Shown: positions 1 through 8,527, numbered from the stretch's first letter. The stretch is DNA of 8,729 nucleotides from Casimicrobiaceae bacterium (GCA_955652025.1 CATPAO010000382.1:1-8729); one strand, 5' to 3'. Program-made: numbers and translations. The notes: generated from the sequence alone by a model not told the origin.

Positions 1-44
1 GCAAGGTCGGCGAGGCGGACTCCGGTGGTCGAAGGATCAGGCAT
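1..44 (-). CDS. lpxD: LpxD, UDP-3-O-acylglucosamine N-acyltransferase (N-terminal fragment)
   Basis: Only the first 14 codons and two bases of the next are inside the window; the gene continues beyond base 1. An ATG at 44-42 reads MPDPSTTGVRLADL followed by a GC- (Ala) codon. The VRLADLA string matches the conserved start of LpxD (E. coli begins MPSIRLADLAQQL), and lpxD is the gene expected directly after ompH/skp in proteobacteria. LpxD transfers the 3-hydroxyacyl chain from acyl-ACP to the 2-amino group of UDP-3-O-acyl-glucosamine in lipid A synthesis, in the cytoplasm. It starts 44 nt after the ompH stop with no clear Shine-Dalgarno sequence. The call rests on about 15 residues plus synteny; none of the catalytic left-handed beta-helix part is visible. 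Confidence 0.82.
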   Translation of the reverse strand, partial: MPDPSTTGVRLADL

Positions 45-88
45 ACCGGCGGCAGCGGGGAACCGCGAGTGGCGCCGGCAACGCGGCG

Positions 89-619
89 CTACTTGTCGGC
101 GAGCGCCTTGATTACCTTCTCGGTGATGTCGATGCGCTGGCTCGCGTAGACGACCGGGTCTTGCAGGATAAGGTCGAACTTTTCCGCCTCAGCGATTTGC
201 TGGATGACCTTGTTCGCGCGCTCCTGGATGCCGGACAGCTCCTCGTTGCGCCGCAGATTAAGGTCCTCGCGGAACTCGCGCTGGAAGCGCTGCAGGTCGC
301 GCGACAGATTGGCGAGATCGCGCTCCTTGTTACGCCGGTCGGGCTCGGCCATCGTCGCGCTGTCCTTGTCGAGCGAGGACTGCAGGTCGCGCACTTGCTT
401 GCTGAGCCGCTGGATCTCGCCGTCGCGCGTGGCAAATTCCTTTTCGAGCTTCTGCTGCGCGCGCTTGGCGGGCGCGGCCTCGCGAAACAGCCGCTCGGTG
501 TTCACGAAGCCGATCTTGTAGTCGAGGGCGAACGCCCACGTGGACGCGGCGAACAGCGTGGCGCCGAGGGTCAGGAAGACGATGCGATTCAAGCGTTTCT
601 CCAGCACTGCGCGAGACAT
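89..619 (-). CDS. ompH: OmpH/Skp-family periplasmic chaperone
   Basis: A 176-residue protein, close to the usual 160-180 for the family. It is a Skp-type chaperone that holds unfolded outer-membrane proteins in the periplasm for delivery to BamA. Residues 1-31 form a signal peptide: basic MSRAVLEKRLNR, a hydrophobic core, then a likely cut after STWAFA. The mature protein opens with YKIGFVNTERLF, the typical first strand of the OmpH family. Residues about 45-145 are charged and heptad-like, rich in Lys, Arg, Glu and Gln, as expected for the coiled-coil tentacles. The C-terminal part (FDLILQDPVVYASQRIDIT) returns to the body domain. There is no cysteine. I chose the ATG at 619-617 because it sits one base after the bamA TGA and immediately precedes the signal peptide. 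The same frame stays open 63 codons upstream inside bamA, but that stretch is Arg/Ser-rich and not protein-like. Stop is TAG. Translation is probably coupled to bamA. Confidence 0.93.
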   Translation of the reverse strand: MSRAVLEKRLNRIVFLTLGATLFAASTWAFALDYKIGFVNTERLFREAAPAKRAQQKLEKEFATRDGEIQRLSKQVRDLQSSLDKDSATMAEPDRRNKERDLANLSRDLQRFQREFREDLNLRRNEELSGIQERANKVIQQIAEAEKFDLILQDPVVYASQRIDITEKVIKALADK

Positions 620-620
620 G

Positions 621-2942
621 TCAGAACGTCGTTCCGGCCGAGAACTGGAAGCGCTGCAGCCGGTCGCCTTCCTTGGTTTTGAGCGGAATCGCGTAGCTGA
701 ACTTGAGCGGTCCGATCGGCGAGCTCCAGGCGACCCCCACGCCGCTAGAATAACGGAACGACTCGTTCTGCGGCTGCGATCCGTTGCCCCAGATCTCGCC
801 CGTATCAAAGAACACGCTGCCGCGTACTGCCTTTTCTCCCTTCAGGATCGGATAGAACACCTCGGCGTTGCCGACGATCAGCCGCCGGCCCCCCAACGTA
901 TTGCCGAATATGTCGCGCGGGCCGAGCGAGCTGTTTTCGTAGCCGCGTACCGAGCCGACACCGCCTGCGAAGAAGGCTTTGAAGAATGGCAGCGGCTTTT
1001 GATTGAGCCCGTCCGCCCAGCCGATGTTGGCGCGGAGGTTCAGGGTGAAATCGCCGTACACCGGGTAGTACCACGAATGCAGGTACGAAAGCTTGTAGTA
1101 CGCAATGTCGCCGAACGGAAAGCCGTTTTCGAACAAGATACTCTGCAGGCGCCCCTTGGTAGGATAGAGGATGTCGTCGCGGGTGTCACGCGACCATCCG
1201 GCGGACCCGATGAACGCGTTGCTGGTGAAGCCGAAGTCTTTGACAAAGTTTACGTACACGGGCGGACTGTCGGAGAACAGCGTCAACTTTGTCTGCTCGT
1301 ACCGCAGGCCGTAGTTGATCGTGTCGGACTCGGTGACCGGCACGCCCCAGCCCATCGCCAATCCCAGCGTGCGCGACGAATACTGCGATATCGCGAGCCC
1401 GGTCGGATCGAGCGTCTTTTCATAGAGCTCCGTCGTTCGCGAAATTCCGTCGACCGTCCAGTAGGGCTCGTAGTACGTGGCCGAATACGTACGGTTGAAG
1501 CGGCTCGTATTGACGGCGAGCGAAAGTGCGTTGCCGGAGCCGAAGATGTTCTGTTGTGATATCGACGCCGACAGGACGACGCCCTCCGAGCTCGAATAGC
1601 CGACACCGGCGAGCAGGTTGCCGGTCGACTTCTCGGTGACCGTCACGTCGATGTCGACCTGGTCGGAGGTTCCCGGCACCGGCGGCGTCTCGATGTTGAT
1701 GTCTTCGAAATAGTTGAGCCGCTTGACCCGGATCTTCGACCGATCGATCCGCGTTCCGTCGTACCACGCGCCTTCCAGCTGCCGAAACTCGCGACGGATC
1801 ACTTCGTCGCGCGTCTTCGGGTTGCCGGAGATGTTGATCTTGCGAACGTAGGCGCGGCGACCGGGATCGACGTAGAACGTGAACGACGCCGTCGACTTGT
1901 CGCGATCGAGCTCGGGCACGGCGTTGACGTTGGCGAACGCGTAGCCCTCGGCGCCCAGCCGGTCGCTGATGTCCTTGGCGGACCCTTGGAGCTTTTCGCG
2001 CGAGAACACTTCGCCCGGCTTGATCCGAACCAGCGCCGAGAGATCGGACTCCGGCACGACCAGGTCGCCGGCGATGCGGACGTCGCCCACCGTATAGCGC
2101 GCGCCTTCGCTCACGTTGAGCGTGATGTAGATGTTTTCACGATCGGGTGTGATCGACACCTGCGTCGACTCGACGGTGAATTCGAGATAGCCGCGATTTT
2201 GGTAATAGCTTCGCAGTGTCTCGAGATCGGCTTGCAGCTTCTGCTTCGAGTATTGGTCGTTCTTCGTGTACCAGGTGAACCAGCCGGGCGTCGTCAGCGC
2301 CATCTCGGAGAGCAGCTGTTTCTCGGTGTACGCCTTCGTGCCGACGATGTTGACGCGGGCGATCTTCGCCGCATCGCCTTCGACGATCGTGAAATTGAGC
2401 GCGACGCGATTGCGCTCCTGCGGCGTAACCGTCGTCTGCACGTTGGCGCTGTAGAGGCCGCGCGTGATGTATTGCCGCTTCAACTCCTGCTCGGCACGGT
2501 CGAGCGCCGAGCGGTCGAAGATCCGGGCATCGGCGATTCCGATATCCTTCAGCGCCTTCTTGATCGTGTCGGTGTCGAATTCCTTATTGCCGACGAACGT
2601 GAGCGAGCTGATCGTCGGCCGCTCCTGGACTACCACGACAAGCACGTCGCCCTGTGCCTCGAGCCGCACGTCGCGAAAGAACCCGGTGGCGTACAGCGCC
2701 TTCACCGCCTGCGCGATCTTTTCATCGTCGACACGCTCGCCCACCTTGATCGGCAGGTAGCTGAAAATCGTGCCGGCTTCGGTCCGCTGGACACCCTCGA
2801 CGCGTATGTCGCGCACGACGAACGGCTCCGCCGCCCACGCATCGAGGCTGGAGAGGGGCGCGATCAGCGCCATGAGCAGCGCCGGTAGTGCGCACTGCAC
2901 GAAACGCCGCGGCCAACGATCAGAACAGGCGGGAAACGTCAT
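621..2942 (-). CDS. bamA: BamA, outer-membrane protein assembly factor (Omp85)
   Basis: A 773-residue Omp85 protein, the core of the BAM complex that folds beta-barrel proteins into the outer membrane. Residues 1-38 are a signal peptide (WPRRF, then a Leu/Ala-rich core, cut near AWA-AEP). Five POTRA domains follow at roughly 41-108, 109-190, 193-281, 284-362 and 365-438; the first starts FVVRDIRVEGVQR and the last begins VRKINISGN. The 16-strand barrel covers about 444-773. It has the YYEPYW strand motif near 490, the conserved VRGY motif of loop 6 at 665-668, and a C-terminal phenylalanine (SAGTTF) as the insertion signal. The ATG at 2942 overlaps the end of rseP by 23 nt and has no visible Shine-Dalgarno. 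Later starts (GTG at 2900, ATG at 2873) would remove the basic part of the signal peptide, so I prefer the first ATG. The two cysteines (residues 6 and 17) lie only in the signal peptide. Confidence 0.97.
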   Translation of the reverse strand: MTFPACSDRWPRRFVQCALPALLMALIAPLSSLDAWAAEPFVVRDIRVEGVQRTEAGTIFSYLPIKVGERVDDEKIAQAVKALYATGFFRDVRLEAQGDVLVVVVQERPTISSLTFVGNKEFDTDTIKKALKDIGIADARIFDRSALDRAEQELKRQYITRGLYSANVQTTVTPQERNRVALNFTIVEGDAAKIARVNIVGTKAYTEKQLLSEMALTTPGWFTWYTKNDQYSKQKLQADLETLRSYYQNRGYLEFTVESTQVSITPDRENIYITLNVSEGARYTVGDVRIAGDLVVPESDLSALVRIKPGEVFSREKLQGSAKDISDRLGAEGYAFANVNAVPELDRDKSTASFTFYVDPGRRAYVRKINISGNPKTRDEVIRREFRQLEGAWYDGTRIDRSKIRVKRLNYFEDINIETPPVPGTSDQVDIDVTVTEKSTGNLLAGVGYSSSEGVVLSASISQQNIFGSGNALSLAVNTSRFNRTYSATYYEPYWTVDGISRTTELYEKTLDPTGLAISQYSSRTLGLAMGWGVPVTESDTINYGLRYEQTKLTLFSDSPPVYVNFVKDFGFTSNAFIGSAGWSRDTRDDILYPTKGRLQSILFENGFPFGDIAYYKLSYLHSWYYPVYGDFTLNLRANIGWADGLNQKPLPFFKAFFAGGVGSVRGYENSSLGPRDIFGNTLGGRRLIVGNAEVFYPILKGEKAVRGSVFFDTGEIWGNGSQPQNESFRYSSGVGVAWSSPIGPLKFSYAIPLKTKEGDRLQRFQFSAGTTF

Positions 2943-4278
2943 TGAATAGTGCCAGGGCCATCAACATGGCGAGCACCGCCATGCCGATGCGTTGCCCGAC
3001 CTCGAATGCGCGGTCGGAGACGGGACTGCCTTTGATCAATTCGGCGAAATAATACAGCAAATGTCCCCCATCCAATAGCGGAACCGGCAACAGGTTGAGC
3101 ACGCCGAGACTGATCGAGATCAACGCGAGATAGCCGACGAACACCAGAACGCCTTGTTGCGCCGACTGGCCGGCGAAATCGGCCATCGTCAGCGGGCCGC
3201 TGATGTTCCTCACCGACGCGTCGCCGGTGAGAATGCGGCCCAGCATCCGCACGGTGAACACCGCGAGCTCCCATGTCTTGCGGGCACCTTGCACCAATGC
3301 GTCGAACGGTCCGTAACGAACGGTTACGGCAAGCCGATCCACGACAGCGGGATCGACGCGCAAACGCACACCGGCGATACCGACTTGGCGCCCGCCCTGC
3401 TCCGTGGTTTCGGCCGTCAGCGGCACATCGAGCGTCGTGCCGTCGCGCTCGACCCGGAACAGCAGCGCGCCGCCGGGCTTCGCGTTCGTCATCACCTGCA
3501 CGTCCGACGGCGAGTGCACGGCCACGCCATCGATCGCAACAACGCGATCGCCGGCTTTCAACCCCGCGCGCTCGGCCGGCTTATCCGGCACCACCTGATC
3601 GATCAACGGCGGGCCGAGATCGGCCTTGAGGCCGAGCACGCCGAAGGCGCCGCTGTCCCAATCGCCCGGTTTGAGCGCCGTCAACGCGAGCGAGTGCAGC
3701 GAGCGTTCGCCGCGCGACTCCGGACGCTCGACCGCGATCGTCGCGCTCTCCTTGCCCTGCGACTTCACGAGCCGCCAGCGCAATTCCTGCCAGCTCGCGA
3801 CCGGCTCGCCATTGACGTCGACGACCAGATCGCCGGCGGCGAGGCCCGCCGCCATCGCCGCGCTACCCGCCGGCGGCGCCGCGAGAATTGCGCGCTGGCC
3901 CGGAATTCCGGCGAGGAACGTGCCGGCGAAGAGCAGCACGGCAAGCAACAGGTTGGCGATCGGACCGGCGGCGACGATCGCGATCCGCTTGCCGACGCTC
4001 TGGCGGTTGAATGCGCGCGGAAGATCGGCGGGATCGACATCGCCTTCGCGCTCGTCCGCCATCTTGACGTAGCCGCCGAGCGGCACGACCGAGAGCGCCC
4101 ACTCGGTGCGGTCGGGTCCGAAGCGGCGCGACCAGATGACCCGGCCGAAGCCGACGGAAAAGCGCAGCACCTTGACGCCGCACCGGCGCGCGACCCAGAA
4201 ATGGCCGAGCTCGTGAAACACGACGAGCACGCCCAACGTGACGAGGAACGCGCCGATCTTGTAGGCGACGTCGATCAT
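2920..4278 (-). CDS. rseP: RseP, site-2 intramembrane zinc metalloprotease
   Basis: A 452-residue S2P-family protease of the inner membrane, nearly the same length as E. coli RseP (450). In E. coli it cuts the anti-sigma factor RseA after DegS and releases sigma-E; it also clears leftover signal peptides. The zinc site is complete: HELGH at 22-26 in the first membrane segment and LDGGH at 402-406 in the third (Asp403 as the remote ligand). The PLGGYVKM membrane-associated beta element is at 66-73. A second membrane segment lies around 100-125. Two periplasmic PDZ domains follow at about 128-200 and 215-292, and the last membrane segment is near 430-446. The ATG overlaps the dxr TGA as ATGA (4278-4275), and no Shine-Dalgarno is visible, which suggests translational coupling. 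The frame is open for another 244 codons upstream, through dxr, but that part is Arg-rich nonsense and the true start is MIDVAYKIG. Confidence 0.97.
   Translation of the reverse strand: MIDVAYKIGAFLVTLGVLVVFHELGHFWVARRCGVKVLRFSVGFGRVIWSRRFGPDRTEWALSVVPLGGYVKMADEREGDVDPADLPRAFNRQSVGKRIAIVAAGPIANLLLAVLLFAGTFLAGIPGQRAILAAPPAGSAAMAAGLAAGDLVVDVNGEPVASWQELRWRLVKSQGKESATIAVERPESRGERSLHSLALTALKPGDWDSGAFGVLGLKADLGPPLIDQVVPDKPAERAGLKAGDRVVAIDGVAVHSPSDVQVMTNAKPGGALLFRVERDGTTLDVPLTAETTEQGGRQVGIAGVRLRVDPAVVDRLAVTVRYGPFDALVQGARKTWELAVFTVRMLGRILTGDASVRNISGPLTMADFAGQSAQQGVLVFVGYLALISISLGVLNLLPVPLLDGGHLLYYFAELIKGSPVSDRAFEVGQRIGMAVLAMLMALALFNDVSRLF
4275..4278 (-). other. ATGA stop-start overlap, dxr to rseP
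   Basis: On the minus strand the four bases ATGA contain the rseP ATG and the dxr TGA. As at the cdsA-dxr junction, no Shine-Dalgarno precedes the second gene, which points to coupled translation (inference). Confidence 0.85.
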
Positions 4279-5492
4279 GCGGCCAGGGAGAACGTGACGG
4301 CGGCGTCGGCAGGCAGCGCGAGATGCTCGCACGCGGCGCGCCTTGCGTCGGCGTCGGCGGCAAGCGCGTCGTCGAACGAGGCGACGCCGTGCGCCGGGAG
4401 TCGATCGAGCGTCGCGGCGCACGTCGCCGCGATGTCCAGAAAACGGGCGTGCCCCGCGAGGAACGCTGCGACGGCGATCTCGTTCGCGGCATTGAGCGCA
4501 ATCGGCGCGCTGCCCCCCGCGGCGAGCGCGGCGTACGCGAGCTCGAGACACGGAAAGCGCGCGAAGTCGGGCGCCTCGAACGACAGCGCCCCGAGCGCCG
4601 CGAAATCGAGTTGAGGCACACCGGAATCGATGCGGTCGGGCGCGGCTAACGCCTGCGCGATCGGTGTGCGCATGTCCGGATGGCCCAGTTGGGCGAGCAC
4701 CGAGCCGTCGATGTATTCGACCATCGAGTGGATGACGCTTTGCGGATGCACGACGACCTCGATCGTGCCACGCGGCGCGCCGAACAGCCAATGCGCCTCG
4801 ATCACTTCGAGTCCCTTGTTCATCATCGTCGCCGAATCGACCGAGATCTTGCGCCCCATCGACCAGTTCGGATGCGCGCACGCCTCGTCCGGCGTCACGC
4901 GGGCCAAGTCTTCCGGCGCGCGCGCGCGAAACGGTCCGCCCGATGCGGTCAGCAGGATCCGACGGATGCCGGCGTCCTGCGGCGAGCGGCGATAGTGCGC
5001 GGGAAGGCATTGATAGATCGCGTTGTGCTCGCTGTCGATCGGAACGAGCGTCGCGCCGCCTTCATCGACCGCGGCCATGAACAGCGCGCCGCCGATCACC
5101 AGCGCCTCCTTGTTGGCGAGGAGGATGCGCTTGCCGGCGCGCGCCGCGGCAAGCGTGGACGCGAAGCCGGCGGCGCCGACGATCGCGGCCAGCACCGTGT
5201 CGGCGCCCGCAAGCGTGGCGACCTCGATCAATCCCGCGTTGCCGCCGCACACGCGGGTCGGTAGTCCGCTGCCCGCTAATGCGCGCTCGAGAGCGCGCGC
5301 GGCATCCTCGTCCAGCAGCGCGGCCAACTCCGGCCGAAAACGACGGCACAGGAGCGCCAATTTTTCCCAATTGCGATGCGCGGCCAGCGCGGCGACTGCA
5401 AAGCGATCCGGATGCCGCGCGGCGACATCGAGCGTCGATTCGCCGATCGATCCGGTCGCACCCAGCAGCGCGAGGCGGCGCACGGTCGTCAT
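4275..5492 (-). CDS. dxr: Dxr, 1-deoxy-D-xylulose 5-phosphate reductoisomerase
   Basis: A 405-residue cytoplasmic enzyme (E. coli 398) that rearranges and reduces DXP to 2-C-methyl-D-erythritol 4-phosphate with NADPH. This is the committed step of the MEP isoprenoid pathway and the target of fosmidomycin. The NADPH-binding loop GATGSIG is at 11-17 and LANKEAL at 125-131. The metal ligands are visible in PIDSEHNA (Asp153, Glu155) and in [11 protein letters not shown] (Glu229). The substrate loop elements TASGGPF (182-188), NWSMG (209-213) and [12 protein letters not shown] (249-260) are intact, and the C-terminal helical domain is present. The ATG overlaps the cdsA TGA as ATGA (5492-5489), and its own TGA overlaps the rseP start in the same way. 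No Shine-Dalgarno is seen, so reinitiation from cdsA is likely. Position between cdsA and rseP is the usual order in betaproteobacteria and pseudomonads. Product feeds UppS encoded two genes upstream. Confidence 0.98.
   Translation of the reverse strand: MTTVRRLALLGATGSIGESTLDVAARHPDRFAVAALAAHRNWEKLALLCRRFRPELAALLDEDAARALERALAGSGLPTRVCGGNAGLIEVATLAGADTVLAAIVGAAGFASTLAAARAGKRILLANKEALVIGGALFMAAVDEGGATLVPIDSEHNAIYQCLPAHYRRSPQDAGIRRILLTASGGPFRARAPEDLARVTPDEACAHPNWSMGRKISVDSATMMNKGLEVIEAHWLFGAPRGTIEVVVHPQSVIHSMVEYIDGSVLAQLGHPDMRTPIAQALAAPDRIDSGVPQLDFAALGALSFEAPDFARFPCLELAYAALAAGGSAPIALNAANEIAVAAFLAGHARFLDIAATCAATLDRLPAHGVASFDDALAADADARRAACEHLALPADAAVTFSLAA
5489..5492 (-). other. ATGA stop-start overlap, cdsA to dxr
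   Basis: On the minus strand the four bases ATGA contain the dxr ATG and the cdsA TGA. dxr has no recognisable Shine-Dalgarno of its own, so its translation probably depends on ribosomes that finish cdsA (inference). Confidence 0.85.
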
Positions 5493-6331
5493 TGCTTATC
5501 GAGGAACAACAGCGCCGCGAGCGCGGCCGGCGGCATCGCGGCCAAGAGCGCGTCGGTGCGGTCGAGCACGCCGCCGTGTCCGGGCAGGAGATGCCCGCTG
5601 TCCTTGACGCCTGCGTGACGCTTCAGCATCGACTCGAACAGATCGCCGACGACCGAGACCGCCGCCAGCACCGCCACGAATACAAGCCACAGCGCAATCG
5701 TCGCGGCATCGACCGGCCCGCGATATCCCGCGCGTGCGGCGAACGGCACGAGTGCTACTGCATAGACGGCGACGCCGACGAGCGCGCCGATCACGCCCTC
5801 CCACGTCTTGCCTGGACTGACATGCGGCGCGAGCTTGTGCCGTCCGAACGCACGCCCGGCGAAATAGGCGGCGGTATCGGCGATCCAGACGACGCCCATC
5901 GCAGCCAGCACGAGCCACGGAGAGCGCGCCTGCAACTCCACGAGCGCAAGCCAGGCGGCGATCAAGATCAGCCATCCGACGAGTGCCAGCACTACCTGCG
6001 AGCGCGTGGCCCAGGAGAGCGCGATCCAGGGTGCGGCCACCAACACCCAGAAAGCGGTCGCCGCGCCGCACGCGGTGAGCACCACGGCGGCCGGCCATCC
6101 GTCGGCGAAGCCCGGCGCGCCGAACAGCAAATCGAAGCCGAGCAGGAATGTGCCGCCCACGAACAGCAGCGAACGTGGCGGCTTGAACCCGACAAGCCGC
6201 GCCCACTCGTAAGCGGCGACAACCACGACGGCGAGCAGCGCAATGCCGAAGATGCGCGGCGGCAGCAGAAACAATGCCGCCAGAACGAGCGGGATCAAAA
6301 CGGCGGCGGTCGCGATGCGCGTGGCGAGCAT
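5489..6331 (-). CDS. cdsA: CdsA, phosphatidate cytidylyltransferase
   Basis: A 280-residue polytopic inner-membrane enzyme that makes CDP-diacylglycerol from phosphatidate and CTP, the precursor of all major phospholipids. Hydrophobic segments run through the whole length, for example at 8-40, 80-100, 113-132, 138-157, 180-198 and 210-228. The CdsA family signature is complete at 234-260: [11 protein letters not shown] followed by [10 protein letters not shown] and then DRTD, holding the metal-binding Asp residues. [12 protein letters not shown] (149-160) and SPGKTWEG (172-179) are also typical. The ATG at 6331 gives the usual start [15 protein letters not shown]. The frame is open further upstream into uppS (to 6478), but that part has no membrane character. 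It begins 26 nt after the uppS stop without a clear Shine-Dalgarno and ends in an ATGA overlap with dxr. Confidence 0.96.
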   Translation of the reverse strand: MLATRIATAAVLIPLVLAALFLLPPRIFGIALLAVVVVAAYEWARLVGFKPPRSLLFVGGTFLLGFDLLFGAPGFADGWPAAVVLTACGAATAFWVLVAAPWIALSWATRSQVVLALVGWLILIAAWLALVELQARSPWLVLAAMGVVWIADTAAYFAGRAFGRHKLAPHVSPGKTWEGVIGALVGVAVYAVALVPFAARAGYRGPVDAATIALWLVFVAVLAAVSVVGDLFESMLKRHAGVKDSGHLLPGHGGVLDRTDALLAAMPPAALAALLFLDKQ

Positions 6332-6357
6332 GAGGGGCGGCGCGAGTCGCGAGATCG

Positions 6358-7158
6358 CTATTCGGCCTGTGCCGATCGTGCGGTCTCGAGCTGCTCGCTG
6401 GTGCGGCCGAATCGCCGCTCGCGCGTCTGATACGAGGCGATCGCGGCGTCGAGCGCGTCGCTGTCGAAATCCGGCCACAGCACGTCGGTGAAGTAGAGCT
6501 CAGCGTACGCGAGCTGCCACAGCAGAAAATTCGAGATTCGGCGCTCGCCGCCGGTGCGGATGAAGAGGTCGGGCTCCGGCGCGTAGTTCATCGCAAGATA
6601 CGGCGCCAGCGCGTCGGGATCGAGCGTTGCGTCCGCGCGGAGCGCCGCCGGATGGGCACCGAAGTACGTGCGAGCCGCCTGCGCGATGTCCCAGCGCCCG
6701 CCGTAGTTGGCGGCGACCGTGAGCGTGAGTCGCGTGTTGCCGGCGGTCAGCGCCTCGCCGGCGGCGATCAGCTCACGAATGCGCGGCTTGAAGCGCGACA
6801 TGTCGCCGACCGCTTTGAATCGGATGCCGTTTGAATGAAGTTTGGCGACTTCCTGTTCGAGTGCCAAGACGAACAAGTCCATCAGGATCGAAACTTCGTC
6901 GGGAGGGCGGCGCCAGTTCTCGCTCGAGAATGCGAACAGCGTCAGGTATTCGACGCCGCGTTCGATCGCGCCGCGGACCGCGCCGCGCACCGCCTCGACG
7001 CCCTTGCGGTGGCCGGCGACCCGCGGCAAATGCCGCGCTCGCGCCCAGCGGCCGTTGCCATCCATGATGATCGCGACATGGCGCGGCGACAACGACGTGA
7101 CGGGCACGTCACGCGTCGAACTCGTGAACCTCGATCGCGCGGAGAGATTGGGTGGCAC
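6358..7158 (-). CDS. uppS: UppS, (2Z,6E)-undecaprenyl-diphosphate synthase
   Basis: A 266-residue cis-prenyltransferase (E. coli UppS 253) that adds eight isopentenyl units to farnesyl diphosphate to form C55 undecaprenyl diphosphate, the lipid carrier for peptidoglycan and O-antigen. Motifs in order: [13 protein letters not shown] with catalytic Asp33, [11 protein letters not shown] at 75-85, [10 protein letters not shown] at 149-158, [15 protein letters not shown] at 201-215 (diphosphate-binding Arg), and [13 protein letters not shown] with Glu220. The start is uncertain. There is no ATG before the catalytic one; the frame opens at a GTG at 7158, with another GTG at 7107 (residue 18). Neither has a good Shine-Dalgarno. 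The family norm of roughly 15-25 residues before IIMDGNGRW fits either choice, so the true length is 249 or 266 residues. The first start lies 25 nt after the frr stop. Stop is TAG. Confidence 0.95.
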   Translation of the reverse strand: MPPNLSARSRFTSSTRDVPVTSLSPRHVAIIMDGNGRWARARHLPRVAGHRKGVEAVRGAVRGAIERGVEYLTLFAFSSENWRRPPDEVSILMDLFVLALEQEVAKLHSNGIRFKAVGDMSRFKPRIRELIAAGEALTAGNTRLTLTVAANYGGRWDIAQAARTYFGAHPAALRADATLDPDALAPYLAMNYAPEPDLFIRTGGERRISNFLLWQLAYAELYFTDVLWPDFDSDALDAAIASYQTRERRFGRTSEQLETARSAQAE

Positions 7159-7183
7159 GATGCGGAATAGGGGCCGGCCGGCG

Positions 7184-7741
7184 TCAGATCGCCATCAGGT
7201 CGGCTTCCTTCGCTTGAAGGACTTTGTCGATCTCGGCAATGTAGCGGTCGGTCAGCTTTTGCACGTCGGTCTGCGCGTGGCGTTCGTCATCTTCCGCACA
7301 CTCCTTGTCCTTCAGCATCCTCTTCAAGTGCTCGTTGGCATCGCGCCGGACATTGCGAATCGCGATCTTCGCGGCCTCCGCCTCCTTATGGACGACCTTG
7401 GTGAGCTCCTTGCGCCGCTCCTCGGTCAGCACCGGCATCGGAACGCGAATCATGTCGCCCGACGTCGCTGGATTGAGCCCGAGGTCAGCGTCGCGGATCG
7501 CCTTCTCGACGACCGGAATCATCTTCTTCTCGAACGGCTGCACGCCGATCGTCCGCGGGTCGGCCAGCGTGACGTTCGCCACCTGGTTGATCGGCATCAT
7601 CGTCCCGTAGTAGTCCACGTGGATGTGGTCGAGGAGGCCCGTGTGCGCCCGGCCCGTGCGTACCTTGGCGAGGTCGTGCTTCAACGTCTCGACCGACTTC
7701 TGCATTTTCTGCTCGGCGGATTGCTTGACGTCGCTGATCAT
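7184..7741 (-). CDS. frr: Frr, ribosome recycling factor
   Basis: A 185-residue protein, exactly the length of E. coli RRF. With EF-G it splits the post-termination ribosome so that the subunits can be reused; cytoplasmic. Domain I (three-helix bundle) is made of residues about 1-29 and 106-185, and domain II (beta/alpha) is the insert at about 30-105. Family landmarks are visible: [23 protein letters not shown] (25-33), [15 protein letters not shown] (43-57), [18 protein letters not shown] (86-103), [18 protein letters not shown] (105-122) and [11 protein letters not shown] (130-140, Arg132 and Arg133 in the conserved ribosome-contact region). The ATG at 7741 follows a good Shine-Dalgarno and starts 21 nt after the pyrH stop, as in the near-universal pyrH-frr pair. 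There is nothing odd in its composition. Confidence 0.98.
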   Translation of the reverse strand: MISDVKQSAEQKMQKSVETLKHDLAKVRTGRAHTGLLDHIHVDYYGTMMPINQVANVTLADPRTIGVQPFEKKMIPVVEKAIRDADLGLNPATSGDMIRVPMPVLTEERRKELTKVVHKEAEAAKIAIRNVRRDANEHLKRMLKDKECAEDDERHAQTDVQKLTDRYIAEIDKVLQAKEADLMAI

Positions 7742-7744
7742 CGT

Positions 7745-7750
7745 CTCTCC
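7745..7750 (-). promoter_or_regulatory. Ribosome binding site of frr
   Basis: The minus strand reads GGAGAG here; its GGAG core lies 5 nt before the ATG at 7741. It agrees with the conserved MISDV start of ribosome recycling factor. Confidence 0.75.
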
Positions 7751-7762
7751 GATCGTTACTCT

Positions 7763-8527
7763 TCAACAATGCACGAGCGTGCCCTCGTCCTCGCCAAGCA
7801 CCACCCGCTTGAGCGCGCCCGGAAGGAAGATCGAGAATACCTTCACCAGCATGTTCTGGTCGCGGCACAGCGCGAGCGCCGTCGCGTCCATCACCTTGAG
7901 ATTCTTGACGATCGCCTCGTCGAATGTCAGCGTCGAATAGCGTTTTGCGGTGGCGTCCTTCATCGGGTCGGCCGTGTAGACGCCGTCGACCTTGGTCGCC
8001 TTCAACACGATGTCGACCCCCATTTCGCGCCCGCGCAGCGCGGCGGCGGTATCGGTCGTGAAAAAGGGATTGCCGGTGCCGGCGGCGAAGATGACGACAC
8101 GATGCTCTTCCAGATGACGGAGCGCACGCCCGCGAATATACGGCTCGGCGACCTGGTCGATCCGCAGCGCCGACTGCACGCGCGACTCGACGCCGGCGCG
8201 GCGCAGCGCATCCTGCAGCGCCAATGCGTTCATCAGCGTCGCGAGCATGCCCATGTAGTCGGCGGTCGCGCGGTCCATGCCCGCCGCGCCTGGCGCGACG
8301 CCGCGGAAGATGTTGCCGCCGCCGATCACGACCGCGATCTGCACGCCCAACCGCACGACGTCGCCGATCTCCGCGACGATGCGGTCGATCGTCTCGCGTT
8401 TGATGCCGTAGGATTCATCGCCCATCAGCGCCTCGCCCGACAGCTTGAGCAGGACGCGGCGATACGCGGGTACAGGGGCCTGAGCCGGCGAGACCGCGGC
8501 AAGGGGAACGGTCGTTGGCGCGTTCAT
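7763..8527 (-). CDS. pyrH: PyrH, UMP kinase
   Basis: A 254-residue bacterial UMP kinase of the amino-acid kinase fold, hexameric in known cases, that phosphorylates UMP to UDP with ATP. Motifs: [10 protein letters not shown] (25-34, phosphate-binding Lys28), [11 protein letters not shown] (67-77, Gly-rich loop), [22 protein letters not shown] (84-105, UMP-binding Asp90), [19 protein letters not shown] (147-165) and [14 protein letters not shown] (175-188), followed by [13 protein letters not shown]. The end, [10 protein letters not shown], is typical of betaproteobacteria, with a terminal Cys instead of the more usual Val or nothing. The N-terminus carries about 20 extra Ala/Pro/Val-rich residues before [11 protein letters not shown]. 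The ATG at 8527 is nevertheless favoured: it has a clear Shine-Dalgarno, and the Val codons between it and the kinase core are GTT, GTC and GTA, none a usual start. It begins 27 nt after tsf. Confidence 0.97.
   Translation of the reverse strand: MNAPTTVPLAAVSPAQAPVPAYRRVLLKLSGEALMGDESYGIKRETIDRIVAEIGDVVRLGVQIAVVIGGGNIFRGVAPGAAGMDRATADYMGMLATLMNALALQDALRRAGVESRVQSALRIDQVAEPYIRGRALRHLEEHRVVIFAAGTGNPFFTTDTAAALRGREMGVDIVLKATKVDGVYTADPMKDATAKRYSTLTFDEAIVKNLKVMDATALALCRDQNMLVKVFSIFLPGALKRVVLGEDEGTLVHC

Noticed and set aside
620..808. Upstream extension of ompH into the bamA 3' end (63 extra codons)
   Set aside because: The extra residues are Arg/Ser-rich and would bury the signal peptide. The ATG at 619 directly after the bamA stop is clearly the start.
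540..1559. 339-codon open frame on the plus strand opposite bamA
   Set aside because: Shadow of the bamA barrel region; no family features and no ribosome binding logic. The same applies to the 300-codon frame at 1986-2888.
2943..3060. Possible sigma-E promoter before bamA, as in E. coli
   Set aside because: No GGAACTT-like -35 element with a TCTGA-like -10 was found on the minus strand upstream of bamA, nor just upstream of ompH.
3154..4614. 486-codon open frame on the plus strand, antisense to rseP and dxr
   Set aside because: It is rich in Arg, Ala, Glu and His with no domain or hydrophobic pattern, and it lies opposite two unmistakable genes. In high-GC DNA such antisense frames are common because stops are rare in the mirrored frame.
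4916..4928. Alternating GC run (13 nt) in dxr, a possible Z-DNA or slippage site
   Set aside because: It is explained by Arg-Ala-Arg-Ala codons in a GC-rich gene, and the dxr frame is intact across it.
5279..6430. 383-codon open frame on the plus strand opposite dxr and cdsA
   Set aside because: Composition is Arg/His/Gln/Glu-rich and low in hydrophobic residues, as expected from the complement of a membrane protein gene. It has no recognisable motif.
7159..7183. GC palindrome (ggccggcc) between frr and uppS as a terminator
   Set aside because: The palindrome is short, has no proper loop and no following T-run, and uppS follows immediately.
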